Positions 27,201-34,963 of a stretch of 64,000 nucleotides of DNA are shown here, one piece after another. The notes beneath the pieces were generated by a model, which was not told the DNA's origin, searched no databases, and saw only the letters and a list, made by a program, of their open reading frames with translations. The position numbers were made by a program, and so were the translations under genes. The stretch comes from Bacteroidaceae bacterium (GTDB lineage: Bacteria > Bacteroidota > Bacteroidia > Bacteroidales > Bacteroidaceae), in the NCBI GenBank assembly GCA_900771425.1, contig CAAGNV010000060.1, positions 10,604 through 74,603 of the forward strand. The letters run 5' to 3'. How positions within the stretch are numbered: the first letter of the stretch is position 1; each line of letters begins with the position of its first letter.

Positions 27201-27764
27201 ACATGCGCCGTTGCCGACCCAGCTGCGCTCGTAACCGCTCTCAGGAGTGATTACGCCGTTCTGAACGTCGAGGCTTGTGAAGTAAACTACGTGAGTGAAG
27301 TGCTGCCAGTCACCGTTGAAACCAGTGAATTCAGCCTGAATGTCGGTGTGGTTAACTGGTGAAAGGATGCCACAGTCGAAGTTTTCGAAACCGAGACCCA
27401 TCTGAGCCTTCAGTTTAGCTGCAGGGTTGTCAACCTTTGCCCAGAATGAAATACGGTAAGGAGTGTGTTCCTTCAGTGTGAGGTTACCCATCTTGAAACC
27501 ACGGTCCCAAGTGTTTTCAGTACCTTCACCACCATTTTGTGCCCAGAAGCAATATTCGCCGGCAAATGTGTCATCGTCGGAATACTGCTCTGTCCAAGAG
27601 TCGGCAATTTGAACATTTACCCAGTCACCGAAAGTACCAGGAGTCAGAGCCTCCTCTGTGACGTACTTCGTGTCACCAGCTTCAAAACCGACCTTTGCGA
27701 ACTGTGCGTTTGCTGCAACACAAGCGCCAGCCAGCATAGCAAGAGTAAAAATTCTCTTAATCAT
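24237..27764 (-). CDS. Large multidomain secreted protein with type IX sorting tail
   Basis: The 1175-residue protein starts with a signal peptide (MIKRIFTLAMLAGACVAANA). Residues ~45-235 look like a CBM4/9-type beta-sandwich (YRISFWAKVDN, WQHFTHVVYF, NYFLDDIVVEEG). An Ig-like segment (~365-470) follows. A ~190-residue module (482-688: VGNGTFPPGW, ALYWR, LEPGKYQISFLMAAW) also occurs in the GH98 protein. A helical region (~693-880) and another beta-rich region (~990-1130) come next. The end (AGQVVDGSYKGIVISGGKKY) resembles a type IX secretion sorting domain. No catalytic motif was recognised; binding of glycans or scaffolding is a guess. Confidence 0.75.
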   Translation of the reverse strand: MIKRIFTLAMLAGACVAANAQFAKVGFEAGDTKYVTEEALTPGTFGDWVNVQIADSWTEQYSDDDTFAGEYCFWAQNGGEGTENTWDRGFKMGNLTLKEHTPYRISFWAKVDNPAAKLKAQMGLGFENFDCGILSPVNHTDIQAEFTGFNGDWQHFTHVVYFTSLDVQNGVITPESGYERSWVGNGACPWDEEGRTFREVYNYKFPIDKGFVIFNMYNHNSNYFLDDIVVEEGVAFKTVEFNLDMVRLDFGYPTNIKALAEANGGNVSLDPACVNVNVNGETWEVEFLEGKSDGYLYAFIKDAEEIPDDAEVTVSFTPAADCPFVYNTDQRPADFASGDADMPVVGFENEKAYYNENVDALPSSFTAPQFVSSEPENESFELDPNEFKSVSVTYDMPLNLDYASATILSNGMLIGDVTEGMSLSEDLCTINIDLSLVAPLEDGEYVLNLAGIANEMGIEADNDVNLTFSVGEDTSTGTSEPVFCPDFSTVGNGTFPPGWIANDNGSIHQYFIFNEETGEVGNYDWGGNTGGGGSRMFGGFSGGDFTKALYWRSLDANGQATLTYGEQVNDYDNGDGTYDPEMPENIQLWLEPGKYQISFLMAAWKFKGEVEGVYPTFDFELQDVKATQTFASFRNVEARPSVNGGYTLNGNSTRSVTDFTVADPGYYMLKFVAPGYVELLLAEVKLITMPSKAVYWKQQLKAAIDAAQLVVDSVAADAIYDGDTKTALLNEIVAATEGHFTSPSQVEAEIAALKALATALQTRVSNIDKYDESMLTVITALENLEGTKYTQTPEYTQGKALADQYGAVNPSDLSDEELNTVVPQLTSLQGSINNIRTVADILTYRATLAAQTATTLGVVDPSVNALYELVDDDTAAIDAVNVLSRQKLYELIAANGNKLPENLCTELQYPDALAGNPEGVEYDEEHDCFPTAVKGIELTAFVVNPHLYRVNGNDGVPGWTAAAPKDTSIVTINYAATPSADNRAVDTEINIYGESNYDFNQVVGNLPAGVYTLVMGTRTPWVDKTADYGKEFYYNAQNDSTGVWDKYIYATNGTETSVAPFLGAGSGARLETFAQEVKAVDGQLTIGAYEHYQSGKAEKHEDNTAQPFWTGTTMVDNIRLFLVATDPEFDYATSIENVEVARPVVKTAKVNIAGQVVDGSYKGIVISGGKKYLVK

Positions 27765-27875
27765 AAGCGTTTTGTTTAATTGGTTGATAAAATTAGTTAT
27801 TTAATAAATAATGTGTAATCAATGTTTTTAGCGTTAATTCGTTGTTCCTGCATCAAGTAGGCTTTTTTACGGCTG

Positions 27876-27906
27876 CAAATTTATGTACTTTCGTGCATAC
27901 TACCAA
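27876..27906 (-). promoter_or_regulatory. Promoter of the 1175-residue protein gene
   Basis: On the minus strand TTG (27904-27906) and TAAATTTG (27876-27883) are 20 bp apart, close to the Bacteroidetes consensus. The leader would be about 105 nt. Confidence 0.65.
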
Positions 27907-27995
27907 GTAAAATTGTTTCAATAATTTTATCCCATGTAACATTAAGAAAAATAAGTTTTTTTTCGATGAAATCGAGGTTTTTTATGCAAACAGAC

Positions 27996-28026
27996 TTTGC
28001 CGTTATAGATTTTTGTCGTACATTTG
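27996..28026 (+). promoter_or_regulatory. Consensus promoter of the 137-residue protein gene
   Basis: TTTG (27996-27999), exactly 19 bp, then TACATTTG (28019-28026): a full match to TTTG-N19-TAnnTTTG. It lies 48 bp before the start codon and is divergent from the preceding promoter, the two filling the 310-bp gap. Confidence 0.85.
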
Positions 28027-28074
28027 CACCGTAGTTAACATAATAACAAACATCAAGCCACTTTAATATCGACT

Positions 28075-28488
28075 ATGAGACGATTACTGACTATCATCAC
28101 AGTGCTCACGCTGGCACTCACTTGCAATGCTCAGGAGACTGACTCGACATTGTTCAAAGGTTCGTTCGTCAACACCGAACTCAAGATCAACTGCCTGCTC
28201 AATCTCTACGACGAAGTCATACCCGTACCGGGAATGGAAATGGACCAATGCTATGGTTACATCAATGGCAGCCTCAACGGCATGTGGGTAATACTGAAAG
28301 TACAGAAGATGGAAGGCAAGAAAGCCGTGGTACGTGCCATGAGCGAACGAGGCGAGGATGCACAGACCATCGAGATCGTCAGCACCGACGACGGACTTAC
28401 CATGCGCCAGATTGACGGAGCCAACATACGCGGCGTAGCAAACAGCAAATACGTGAAACTACCAAAAATCATCAGTTTCAAGAAATAG
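28075..28488 (+). CDS. Small secreted protein, function unknown
   Basis: This 137-residue protein starts with a signal peptide (RRLLTIITVLTLALTCNAQ) with cleavage likely near residue 20. The mature part is predicted beta-rich by its alternation (LNGMWVILKVQKMEGKKAVV) and has two cysteines. I do not recognise a family. A perfect consensus promoter precedes it and a 9-bp repeat array follows its stop, leading into the helicase gene. Confidence 0.7.
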   Translation: MRRLLTIITVLTLALTCNAQETDSTLFKGSFVNTELKINCLLNLYDEVIPVPGMEMDQCYGYINGSLNGMWVILKVQKMEGKKAVVRAMSERGEDAQTIEIVSTDDGLTMRQIDGANIRGVANSKYVKLPKIISFKK

Positions 28489-28494
28489 GAGAGA

Positions 28495-28575
28495 CAGTCC
28501 CATCAGCCCCATCAGCCCCATCAGTCCTATTTGTCCTATCAGTCCCATTAGTTCCATTTGTCCTATCAGCCCCAT
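28495..28575 (+). repeat. Nine tandem 9-bp units (CAGTCCCAT type)
   Basis: Exactly nine 9-bp units run from 28495 to 28575. They are variants of CAGTCCCAT: CAGCCCCAT, CAGTCCTAT, TTGTCCTAT, TAGTTCCAT. The array starts 6 bp after one stop codon and ends 21 bp before the next start, filling the whole gap. Confidence 0.92.
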
Positions 28576-28596
28576 CCACCAACCTACCTTTTGATC

Positions 28597-31038
28597 ATGG
28601 ATACCTCACTATTCAACGCCCCTCAGCTTCAAGCCATCGAATACTGCGACGGTCCGTCACTTGTCATTGCAGGTGCCGGTTCGGGCAAGACCCGTGTGCT
28701 TACCCACAAGATAGCATACCTCATCGAGCAGGGTTACGAGCCGTGGAGCATCCTGGCACTGACCTTCACCAACAAGGCAGCCGACGAGATGAAGGAACGA
28801 ATCGGACAGATCGTAGGGCGCGACGTAGCACGGCACCTATGGATGGGCACATTCCACAGCGTATTTCTCAGAATCCTACGCACCGAATACGACAAGATCG
28901 GTCTTCAGCCCAACTTCACGATTTACGATGCTGCCGACAGCAAGAGCCTCGTGAAGTCCATCATCAAGGAACTGAAACTTGACGACAAGACATACAAGCC
29001 CTCGGCTGTACTCAACCGCATCGGAGCAGCCAAGAACCAACTCATCACAGCCAAGCAGTACGCTGCCGACGCACATATCATCGAGTCCGACTGTCGCAGC
29101 AAGATGCCCGAACTGCACAAGGTCTATACACAGTATTCCAACCGTTGCCGCAGTGCCAACGCCATGGACTTCGACGACATCCTGCTCTACACCTACTATT
29201 TATTTAAGGTATATCCCGAAGTCAAGGCAAAGTACGAAGAGCGGTTCCGTTATGTGCTGGTTGATGAGTACCAAGACACTAACAACGCTCAGCACCAGAT
29301 AATACTTCAACTCACACAGCAGCGCCAGCGAGTCTGTGTGGTAGGCGACGACGCTCAGAGCATCTATTCGTTCCGCGGAGCACGCATCGACAATATCCTC
29401 ACGTTCCAAAGCGTATATCCCAGCACCCGCGTGTTCAAACTTGAGCAGAACTATCGCTCTACCCAGACCATCGTCAACGCCGCCAACAGTCTCATTCACA
29501 AGAATCAAGGACAGATATACAAAGAGGTCTATTCGAAACGCGACATAGGCGACAAGATAGAACTGACCGAAGCATACAGCGACGTAGAAGAGGCACAGAT
29601 TGTCATCAGGAAGATACAGTGGCTGCACTCACGCGAACATCTCAACTACTCCGACCTTGCCATCCTATACCGTACCAACGCACAGAGCCGCTTGTTCGAG
29701 GAACACATGCGCAAGCAATCCATTCCCTACAAGATATACGGAGGACTGTCGTTCTATCAGCGCAAGGAAATCAAGGATGTCATATCCTACTTCCGTATGG
29801 CAGTCAACCCGAACGACGAAGAGGCACTCAAGCGCATCATCAACTATCCGGCACGTGGTATCGGCAATACCACGCTGGCGAAGGTCATAGCATGTGCCAA
29901 CGACAACAACGTCAGTCCGTGGACAGTAATCACCTCACCTGCAGCATATAGCCTCGACATCAACGCAGGCACCGGCGCCAAGATACAGCAGTTCTGCACA
30001 CTCATCCAGTCGTTCATCGACAAGGCATCGACCGACAATGCCGAGCAGGCAGGACGTTTCATCATAGAGAACTGCGGCATCATTGCCGACATCTATCAAG
30101 ACAAGGAGCCCGAGAACCTCAGCCGTCAGGAGAACGTAGAGGAACTGCTCAACGGTCTGACCGACTTCTGCGACAGCCGTCTTGAAGAGGACAATAACAA
30201 CATATCGCTCAGCGACTATCTCAACGAAGTGTCGTTGGTCGGGGCAAGCGAAAGCGAGACCACCGACAACAACGGCGAAGACAGCGACGACAAAGTGCGC
30301 CTCATGACCATTCACTCCGCCAAGGGACTTGAGTTCCCCGTCGTGTTCATCGTGGGCATGGAGGAAGGACTCTTCCCTAACGAGATGTGCAGCGGAAATA
30401 CCCGCGAGATAGAGGAAGAGCGTCGGCTGTTCTATGTTGCCATCACCCGTGCCATGCAGCAACTCTTCATCACGTATGCCAAGAGCCGTCTGCACTTCGG
30501 CAAGATGGAGTTCGGCGAACCGAGCCGTTTCCTCTGTGACATCGACCCGCAGTATCTCTCGACACGCGGCAACCGTCAGCACACATCGTCCTACGGCGAA
30601 CGGAGCGACCCAACTACCGGTCGGGCCCGCATGGCATCACTCTTCGGGGCACGCCCTGCCGCATCACGTACTTCGTCAACCTCATCAGCCACGTCCGGTC
30701 CGACATTCTCTGCCCCGTCGCGTTCGGGTTCTTCTCACACGGGCGCATCATCCTCACTTCCGTTAGGCGGGTCGTTCCGCAAGGTGTCAGACTCTCGCCG
30801 TACTCCGTCGCCAACATCTGCGTCGTCGGCATCGTCGGCATCGCAGTCGTCAGCATCGCAGCCATCGGTTCACTCAGGTCTGCGCCCCGGCCAGCAGATA
30901 CGTCACGACCGCTTCGGGTTCGGCACGGTTGTCAGCCTTGAGGGCGAAGGCGACAGCATGAAGGCTGTGGTCCAGTTCGAGAATTCAGGCACCAAGCAAC
31001 TGCTGCTGAAGTTTGCACGTTTCACCGTCGTAGGCTGA
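28597..31038 (+). CDS. UvrD/PcrA-type superfamily 1A DNA helicase
   Basis: This is a 3'-5' DNA helicase used in repair and removal of recombination intermediates. The start at 28597 (MDTSLFNAPQLQAIEYC) fits the family; an upstream ATG lies in the repeat array. The 813-residue protein shows motif I AGAGSGKTRV, motif II LVDEYQDTNNAQ, motif III GDDAQSIYSFRGA, motif IV EQNYRST, motif V MTIHSAKGLEFPVVF and motif VI YVAITRA. A ~100-residue Ser/Thr/Ala-rich linker leads to a PcrA-type Tudor-like tail (RHDRFGFGTVVSLEG). Whether it is the cell's main UvrD cannot be told. Confidence 0.93.
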   Translation: MDTSLFNAPQLQAIEYCDGPSLVIAGAGSGKTRVLTHKIAYLIEQGYEPWSILALTFTNKAADEMKERIGQIVGRDVARHLWMGTFHSVFLRILRTEYDKIGLQPNFTIYDAADSKSLVKSIIKELKLDDKTYKPSAVLNRIGAAKNQLITAKQYAADAHIIESDCRSKMPELHKVYTQYSNRCRSANAMDFDDILLYTYYLFKVYPEVKAKYEERFRYVLVDEYQDTNNAQHQIILQLTQQRQRVCVVGDDAQSIYSFRGARIDNILTFQSVYPSTRVFKLEQNYRSTQTIVNAANSLIHKNQGQIYKEVYSKRDIGDKIELTEAYSDVEEAQIVIRKIQWLHSREHLNYSDLAILYRTNAQSRLFEEHMRKQSIPYKIYGGLSFYQRKEIKDVISYFRMAVNPNDEEALKRIINYPARGIGNTTLAKVIACANDNNVSPWTVITSPAAYSLDINAGTGAKIQQFCTLIQSFIDKASTDNAEQAGRFIIENCGIIADIYQDKEPENLSRQENVEELLNGLTDFCDSRLEEDNNNISLSDYLNEVSLVGASESETTDNNGEDSDDKVRLMTIHSAKGLEFPVVFIVGMEEGLFPNEMCSGNTREIEEERRLFYVAITRAMQQLFITYAKSRLHFGKMEFGEPSRFLCDIDPQYLSTRGNRQHTSSYGERSDPTTGRARMASLFGARPAASRTSSTSSATSGPTFSAPSRSGSSHTGASSSLPLGGSFRKVSDSRRTPSPTSASSASSASQSSASQPSVHSGLRPGQQIRHDRFGFGTVVSLEGEGDSMKAVVQFENSGTKQLLLKFARFTVVG

Positions 31039-31090
31039 AAACGTACCGCAAGCATCATTCACTGTTACATATTTTTACTATTGCGTATCA

Positions 31091-31123
31091 AAAAAGGTCT
31101 GTCGTACTATGCGGCAGACCTTT
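31091..31123 (+). terminator. Terminator of the helicase gene
   Basis: AAAGGTCTGTCG pairs with CGGCAGACCTTT (one wobble), followed by ATTTATTATTATTT. It starts 53 bp after the helicase stop. Confidence 0.85.
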
Positions 31124-31139
31124 ATTTATTATTATTTCG

Positions 31140-31147
31140 TAACTTTG
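31140..31147 (+). promoter_or_regulatory. -7 box of the GH98 gene
   Basis: TAACTTTG matches TAnnTTTG, 56 bp before the start codon. The helicase terminator occupies the upstream DNA and no clear -33 box is seen. Confidence 0.55.
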
Positions 31148-31203
31148 CCCATTGAAATGACACACCTCAGCTCTCGAAGTACTAAAAAACGAATAAATAA
31201 CCT

Positions 31204-34200
31204 ATGACAATGAAACTAACTAAACTTTATCGTTTCGCGTTTGCCATGTTGCTGGCAATATGCGGCACAGTGGCGGCACAGGCTCAGGCCCGCCGACCAA
31301 TCGATTCGAAACACCCACTGTGGCTTGTCCATGTCGATGTGTGGAACAAGGCCGATCCTCAGAAGATCATCGACCTCATCCCCGACGACATCAAGCCATA
31401 CGTGTGCCTGAACCTCTCGCTTTCGTGCCAGTACGATGTCGATCAAGGGGTCCACAAGATGCCGCAGAACGCAGTGAAGACCTACAAGTCGTGGGGTACC
31501 GTATGTCAGGCCAACGGCATGTGGTTCACCTGCCAGCCTGCCAGTGGCGGCAAGACTCACATCCTCGACGATGACCTCGAGACCTTCGAGTACTTCTTCA
31601 AGCGCTTCCCTAACTTCCTCGGCTGGAACTATGCCGAGCAGTTCTGGGGCTTCGACGAAGGCAACAAGTATTCAAGTTCACAGCCTTCGCGCATTGCCCT
31701 GTTTGCCAAACTCGTCGAGATGTCGCACAAGTACGGTGGTTTTCTCACTGTCAGTTTCTGCGGAAACATCTGGTCGCATCCGCTCAACCCAGTCGGCATG
31801 ATGAAGCGCAACGCCAACCTGCTCAACGCCTGCAAGAAGTACCCTGAGTCCATGCTCTGGCTCTACAAATACACCACATCTTCTTGCTTCTACAACAATG
31901 AGAGCGTCACATTCTCTCCTTTCATTTCCGGACTTGCTGCCAACTACGGTGTTCGTTACGACAACTGTGGATGGAACGGTGCGCTCGATGCCTTGCTCGG
32001 TGAGAACCACGGCAAGAAGTATCCTACGTCGGCCGGCATCGGTACGGTCATGGAGCAGACCTGCGTGAACGGTGGTGCGGTATGGGATGGTCCTGAACTT
32101 ATTTGGACAGAGGACTTTCAGAATCTTAATAACTCAACTGTCAATGGCTATACCCGTCGCAACTGGGGCACGTTCCCTGGTTTCAAGAACATCTGGATTG
32201 ACATGTTCCGCAAGATCATCAACGGCGAGATGTACATACCTACCCGTCAGGAAGTGGTCGAAAAGACTAAGATAGTAGTCATCAACGACGTGTCGTCGGG
32301 CAACGACGAGCAGAAATACGCTGCATGGGGTGACCTCTACGACGGACTCTACAAGCAGAGCGACCCATTCAACCGCGGCAACGGCCAGTGGATGGACAAC
32401 TTCTGCTACTTCAAGAAGACCGGCCGATATGCTGCAATCCCTGTTGCCATCGGACTTTACGACGACCTTGCCAAGTCTATCCCTGTCCAGGTGAAGAAAT
32501 CGACTTATTCAAGCCGATGGACTACGCAGACGAAGAAAGTAACCGAATTCAACAAGTATTACCCAGAGGTAAGTACAGGTGACCTTTATGTCTCTCGCTT
32601 CAAGAATCAGCTCGTCACCTACACTCCGTTTACTTACATGAACCGCAAGAAGACTGCCTCGGCAGTGATTCCGCTCGAATACAACACCTGCGAGAGCCTT
32701 TCGCTCACCTACGGCAAACTGAGCAGCGGTTGCATCCGCGAGTATGCCGACCACATCGACTTCTACCTCAACAACTACCGTACCGACACAACTAACATCG
32801 TGCTCGACGAAATCACCATCAGCGGCGCAACGTCCGAGCCTACATACAAGATGTCGAAGCGCGTGAACGCAACATCTGTCACCCCTACAAAGACTTGGGA
32901 CGCCGAGACCGGCACATTCACCCTGAGCATTCAGCACATGGGACCTATCGACCTGACCATCAACTGTTCAGGTGCACAGACCGAGCGCAGCACCGACCTG
33001 CTCAGCGACGAACCGCTCACACTCGACCTGCCTAAGCAGCCAGAGCCATACTGCGGCGAAGTGACCATCGAAGCCGAAGACATGGACTACAAGAGCATAA
33101 AGAGTTGTGTGACCGACCCTTACTCATGGTATCCAAGCGTACGAGGCCATGCCGGCAACGGATTCATGGACATGGGCACCAACACGGCAGGCGCACTCTG
33201 CCACCACTTCAAGGCCCGTACCGCTGGCACTTACACCATCGCAGTGCGCTACATGTCAACAGCCAAGGCCGGCGTAATGGTCGGTGCGGTCAACAAGTCG
33301 CGCAAAGCACTGAAATTCGAAAAGACAGCAGCCAACGAATGGAAGCGTGTGACCTTCGAGGCCAACATGAAGGAGGGCGACAACGAACTCGTCATCACCA
33401 ATACCGGCGGACTCAACTGCTACATCGACAACGTGACATACTACCCTGAGGGCGTGCCGTTCGAACTTTATGCCGTCAACATCCGCCAGGCTGAACACGG
33501 AACCGTGACTGCCGACGTCGATTCAGCAGCCGAAGGTCAACTCATCACACTCGACGTAGTGCCTGACGAGGGCTATAAACTCACGGGCTGGACACTCGTC
33601 CACGGCAATGTCAGCATATCAGCCAACAACACCTTCGCCATGCCTGACGACAACGTGACGCTCGCACCTGTATTTACCGACGTGACAGCCGTTTACGTGC
33701 TCGACTACACAGGTGTCGGCTCCGGCATGATGCCACAGGGATGGCAAGCGACACAGGAGAACAGCGAAGTCCACAGTTACCCTAACAGTTACTCAGCAGG
33801 TGCCCGCACGTTTACAGGATTCACTGGCTATCAGGGTGCTGCGCTCTATTGGCGCAACGAATTTGCAGAATACGGCCGTCAGTCAGCATACCCACTCAAA
33901 CTCACAGCCGGCAAGTATCGCCTCACCTACGCGTCAGCAGCATGGAAAGGCACTCCACGCTACAAGATTCAGATACTCGACGCATCGTCGAACGTCATTG
34001 CAGAAGGTACTTCCACACTGGCTTCGCCAAACGTAAACGGTTCGACCACAGGCAACATATCATCGGCACGCAAGTACGAACTCGAGTTCGACATCGAGTC
34101 TGACGGCAAGTACATCATCCGTTTCCAGAACACCAGTGCGACCAGCAGCGGATTCACCGAGTTCCTCATCGCCTGCTGCCAACTCAACAGCGTGCCACTG

Positions 34201-34350
34201 GTCGATGCCATCACAGTGACCGAAGCCGATAACACGCCGGACGAAGAGGCATACTACGACATCAACGGACAGCGGCTCAACTCGCCACGACGTGGCATCA
34301 ACATCGTACGCACCGCCGACGGCCATTCACGCAAGGTGCTGTTCCGATAA
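31204..34350 (+). CDS. Glycoside hydrolase family 98 protein (blood-group-type endo-beta-galactosidase), secreted
   Basis: GH98 enzymes release blood-group antigens from mucin-type glycans by endo-cleavage. After a signal peptide (to ~Ala28), residues ~30-590 match the GH98 catalytic and C-terminal domains: HPLWLVHVDVWNKADPQKII, FLGWNYAEQFWG, SHKYGGFLTVSFCGN, GVRYDNCGW, WDGPELIWTEDF, MYIPTRQEV. By family analogy Glu145 is the acid, with Asp253 and Glu298 in the base role. A CBM6/35-like domain (~617-748), an InlB-B-like repeat (~755-827), a module shared with the 1175-residue protein (~829-1003) and a type IX sorting tail (YDINGQRLNSPRRGINIV) follow. It would act on the cell surface or outside; the exact antigen is unknown. 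Confidence 0.9.
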   Translation: MTMKLTKLYRFAFAMLLAICGTVAAQAQARRPIDSKHPLWLVHVDVWNKADPQKIIDLIPDDIKPYVCLNLSLSCQYDVDQGVHKMPQNAVKTYKSWGTVCQANGMWFTCQPASGGKTHILDDDLETFEYFFKRFPNFLGWNYAEQFWGFDEGNKYSSSQPSRIALFAKLVEMSHKYGGFLTVSFCGNIWSHPLNPVGMMKRNANLLNACKKYPESMLWLYKYTTSSCFYNNESVTFSPFISGLAANYGVRYDNCGWNGALDALLGENHGKKYPTSAGIGTVMEQTCVNGGAVWDGPELIWTEDFQNLNNSTVNGYTRRNWGTFPGFKNIWIDMFRKIINGEMYIPTRQEVVEKTKIVVINDVSSGNDEQKYAAWGDLYDGLYKQSDPFNRGNGQWMDNFCYFKKTGRYAAIPVAIGLYDDLAKSIPVQVKKSTYSSRWTTQTKKVTEFNKYYPEVSTGDLYVSRFKNQLVTYTPFTYMNRKKTASAVIPLEYNTCESLSLTYGKLSSGCIREYADHIDFYLNNYRTDTTNIVLDEITISGATSEPTYKMSKRVNATSVTPTKTWDAETGTFTLSIQHMGPIDLTINCSGAQTERSTDLLSDEPLTLDLPKQPEPYCGEVTIEAEDMDYKSIKSCVTDPYSWYPSVRGHAGNGFMDMGTNTAGALCHHFKARTAGTYTIAVRYMSTAKAGVMVGAVNKSRKALKFEKTAANEWKRVTFEANMKEGDNELVITNTGGLNCYIDNVTYYPEGVPFELYAVNIRQAEHGTVTADVDSAAEGQLITLDVVPDEGYKLTGWTLVHGNVSISANNTFAMPDDNVTLAPVFTDVTAVYVLDYTGVGSGMMPQGWQATQENSEVHSYPNSYSAGARTFTGFTGYQGAALYWRNEFAEYGRQSAYPLKLTAGKYRLTYASAAWKGTPRYKIQILDASSNVIAEGTSTLASPNVNGSTTGNISSARKYELEFDIESDGKYIIRFQNTSATSSGFTEFLIACCQLNSVPLVDAITVTEADNTPDEEAYYDINGQRLNSPRRGINIVRTADGHSRKVLFR

Positions 34351-34380
34351 TTTACACCGACTGCCATCAGGCAAACAAGC

Positions 34381-34429
34381 AAGAAGTGTTAAAATTTAGC
34401 ATAACAAGTGTTAAATTTTAACACTTCTT
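34381..34429 (+). terminator. Terminator of the GH98 gene
   Basis: AAGAAGTGTTAAAATTTA and its exact reverse complement form an 18-bp stem with a 13-nt loop, followed by GTTTCTT. It is 30 bp after the stop codon. Confidence 0.85.
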
Positions 34430-34463
34430 GTTTCTTATAGAACACGCAGCCATATCCACCCGT

Positions 34464-34529
34464 CTGAAGATTTGGTTCTTCAAGCCCGAAGATTTGGTTC
34501 TTCGGGCGATAAGATTTGGTTCTTCAGCC
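34464..34529 (+). repeat. Family D array: three 22-bp hairpin units
   Basis: Three exact 22-bp units share AAGATTTGGTTCTTC, a hairpin of arms AAGA/TCTT around TTTGGT. The flanks extend pairing differently in each unit: TGAAGA/TCTTCA in the first, GCCCGAAGA/TCTTCGGGC across the second, GGGC/GCCC around the third. A related CATAAGAACC follows. The period equals that of family A, but the sequence is unrelated. Confidence 0.9.
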
Positions 34530-34853
34530 CATAAGAACCAGTTGCGTTTTTGACCACATACAACTCCCTGAATATCAAGACCAGCCCGATTCGGTCATCG
34601 CAGATAGGCTGAAGTTAACAAAATCGCAACTTCAAATCACGGAGTTATCAATTTGTGAAGTACGGTTTTTATGGCATCGCCCTCTCATATTTCCTTACGG
34701 CAACCATAAACTTACAGCAAACGGTCGCAAGACATCACCGGAAATTCACATCCAATGCACGGCAATTACCGCCAAGCAAAGCGAAAATCAAATCCGTTTT
34801 GCCTCACAGAGCGATTTTGTCGATATTCGTGCTTTCGTTTCATTAATTATTCT
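34530..34853. other. Non-coding spacer before mnmG
   Basis: No convincing gene, array or RNA was seen here. An open frame at 34516-34890 runs through the promoter and has no family resemblance. The stretch is more AT-rich than the genes around it. Confidence 0.5.
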
Positions 34854-34861
34854 TAACTTTG
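34854..34861 (+). promoter_or_regulatory. -7 box of the mnmG operon
   Basis: TAACTTTG matches TAnnTTTG. It lies 102 bp before the mnmG start and would serve mnmG-apt-uvrC-dtd. A TTTC at 34833-34836 is near the -33 position. Confidence 0.6.
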
Positions 34862-34963
34862 CAATCGGAAAAGAACGGCATAGCCGTTAATGACCAAAAC
34901 GAAGGAACGGAAGGCCATGACAGTCAGCATGGTATTCACTCCAAAACCATAATTTACAATTAG

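Noticed and set aside
34516..34890. 124-codon open frame before mnmG
   Set aside because: It runs through repeat-derived sequence and the mnmG promoter and matches no family I know.
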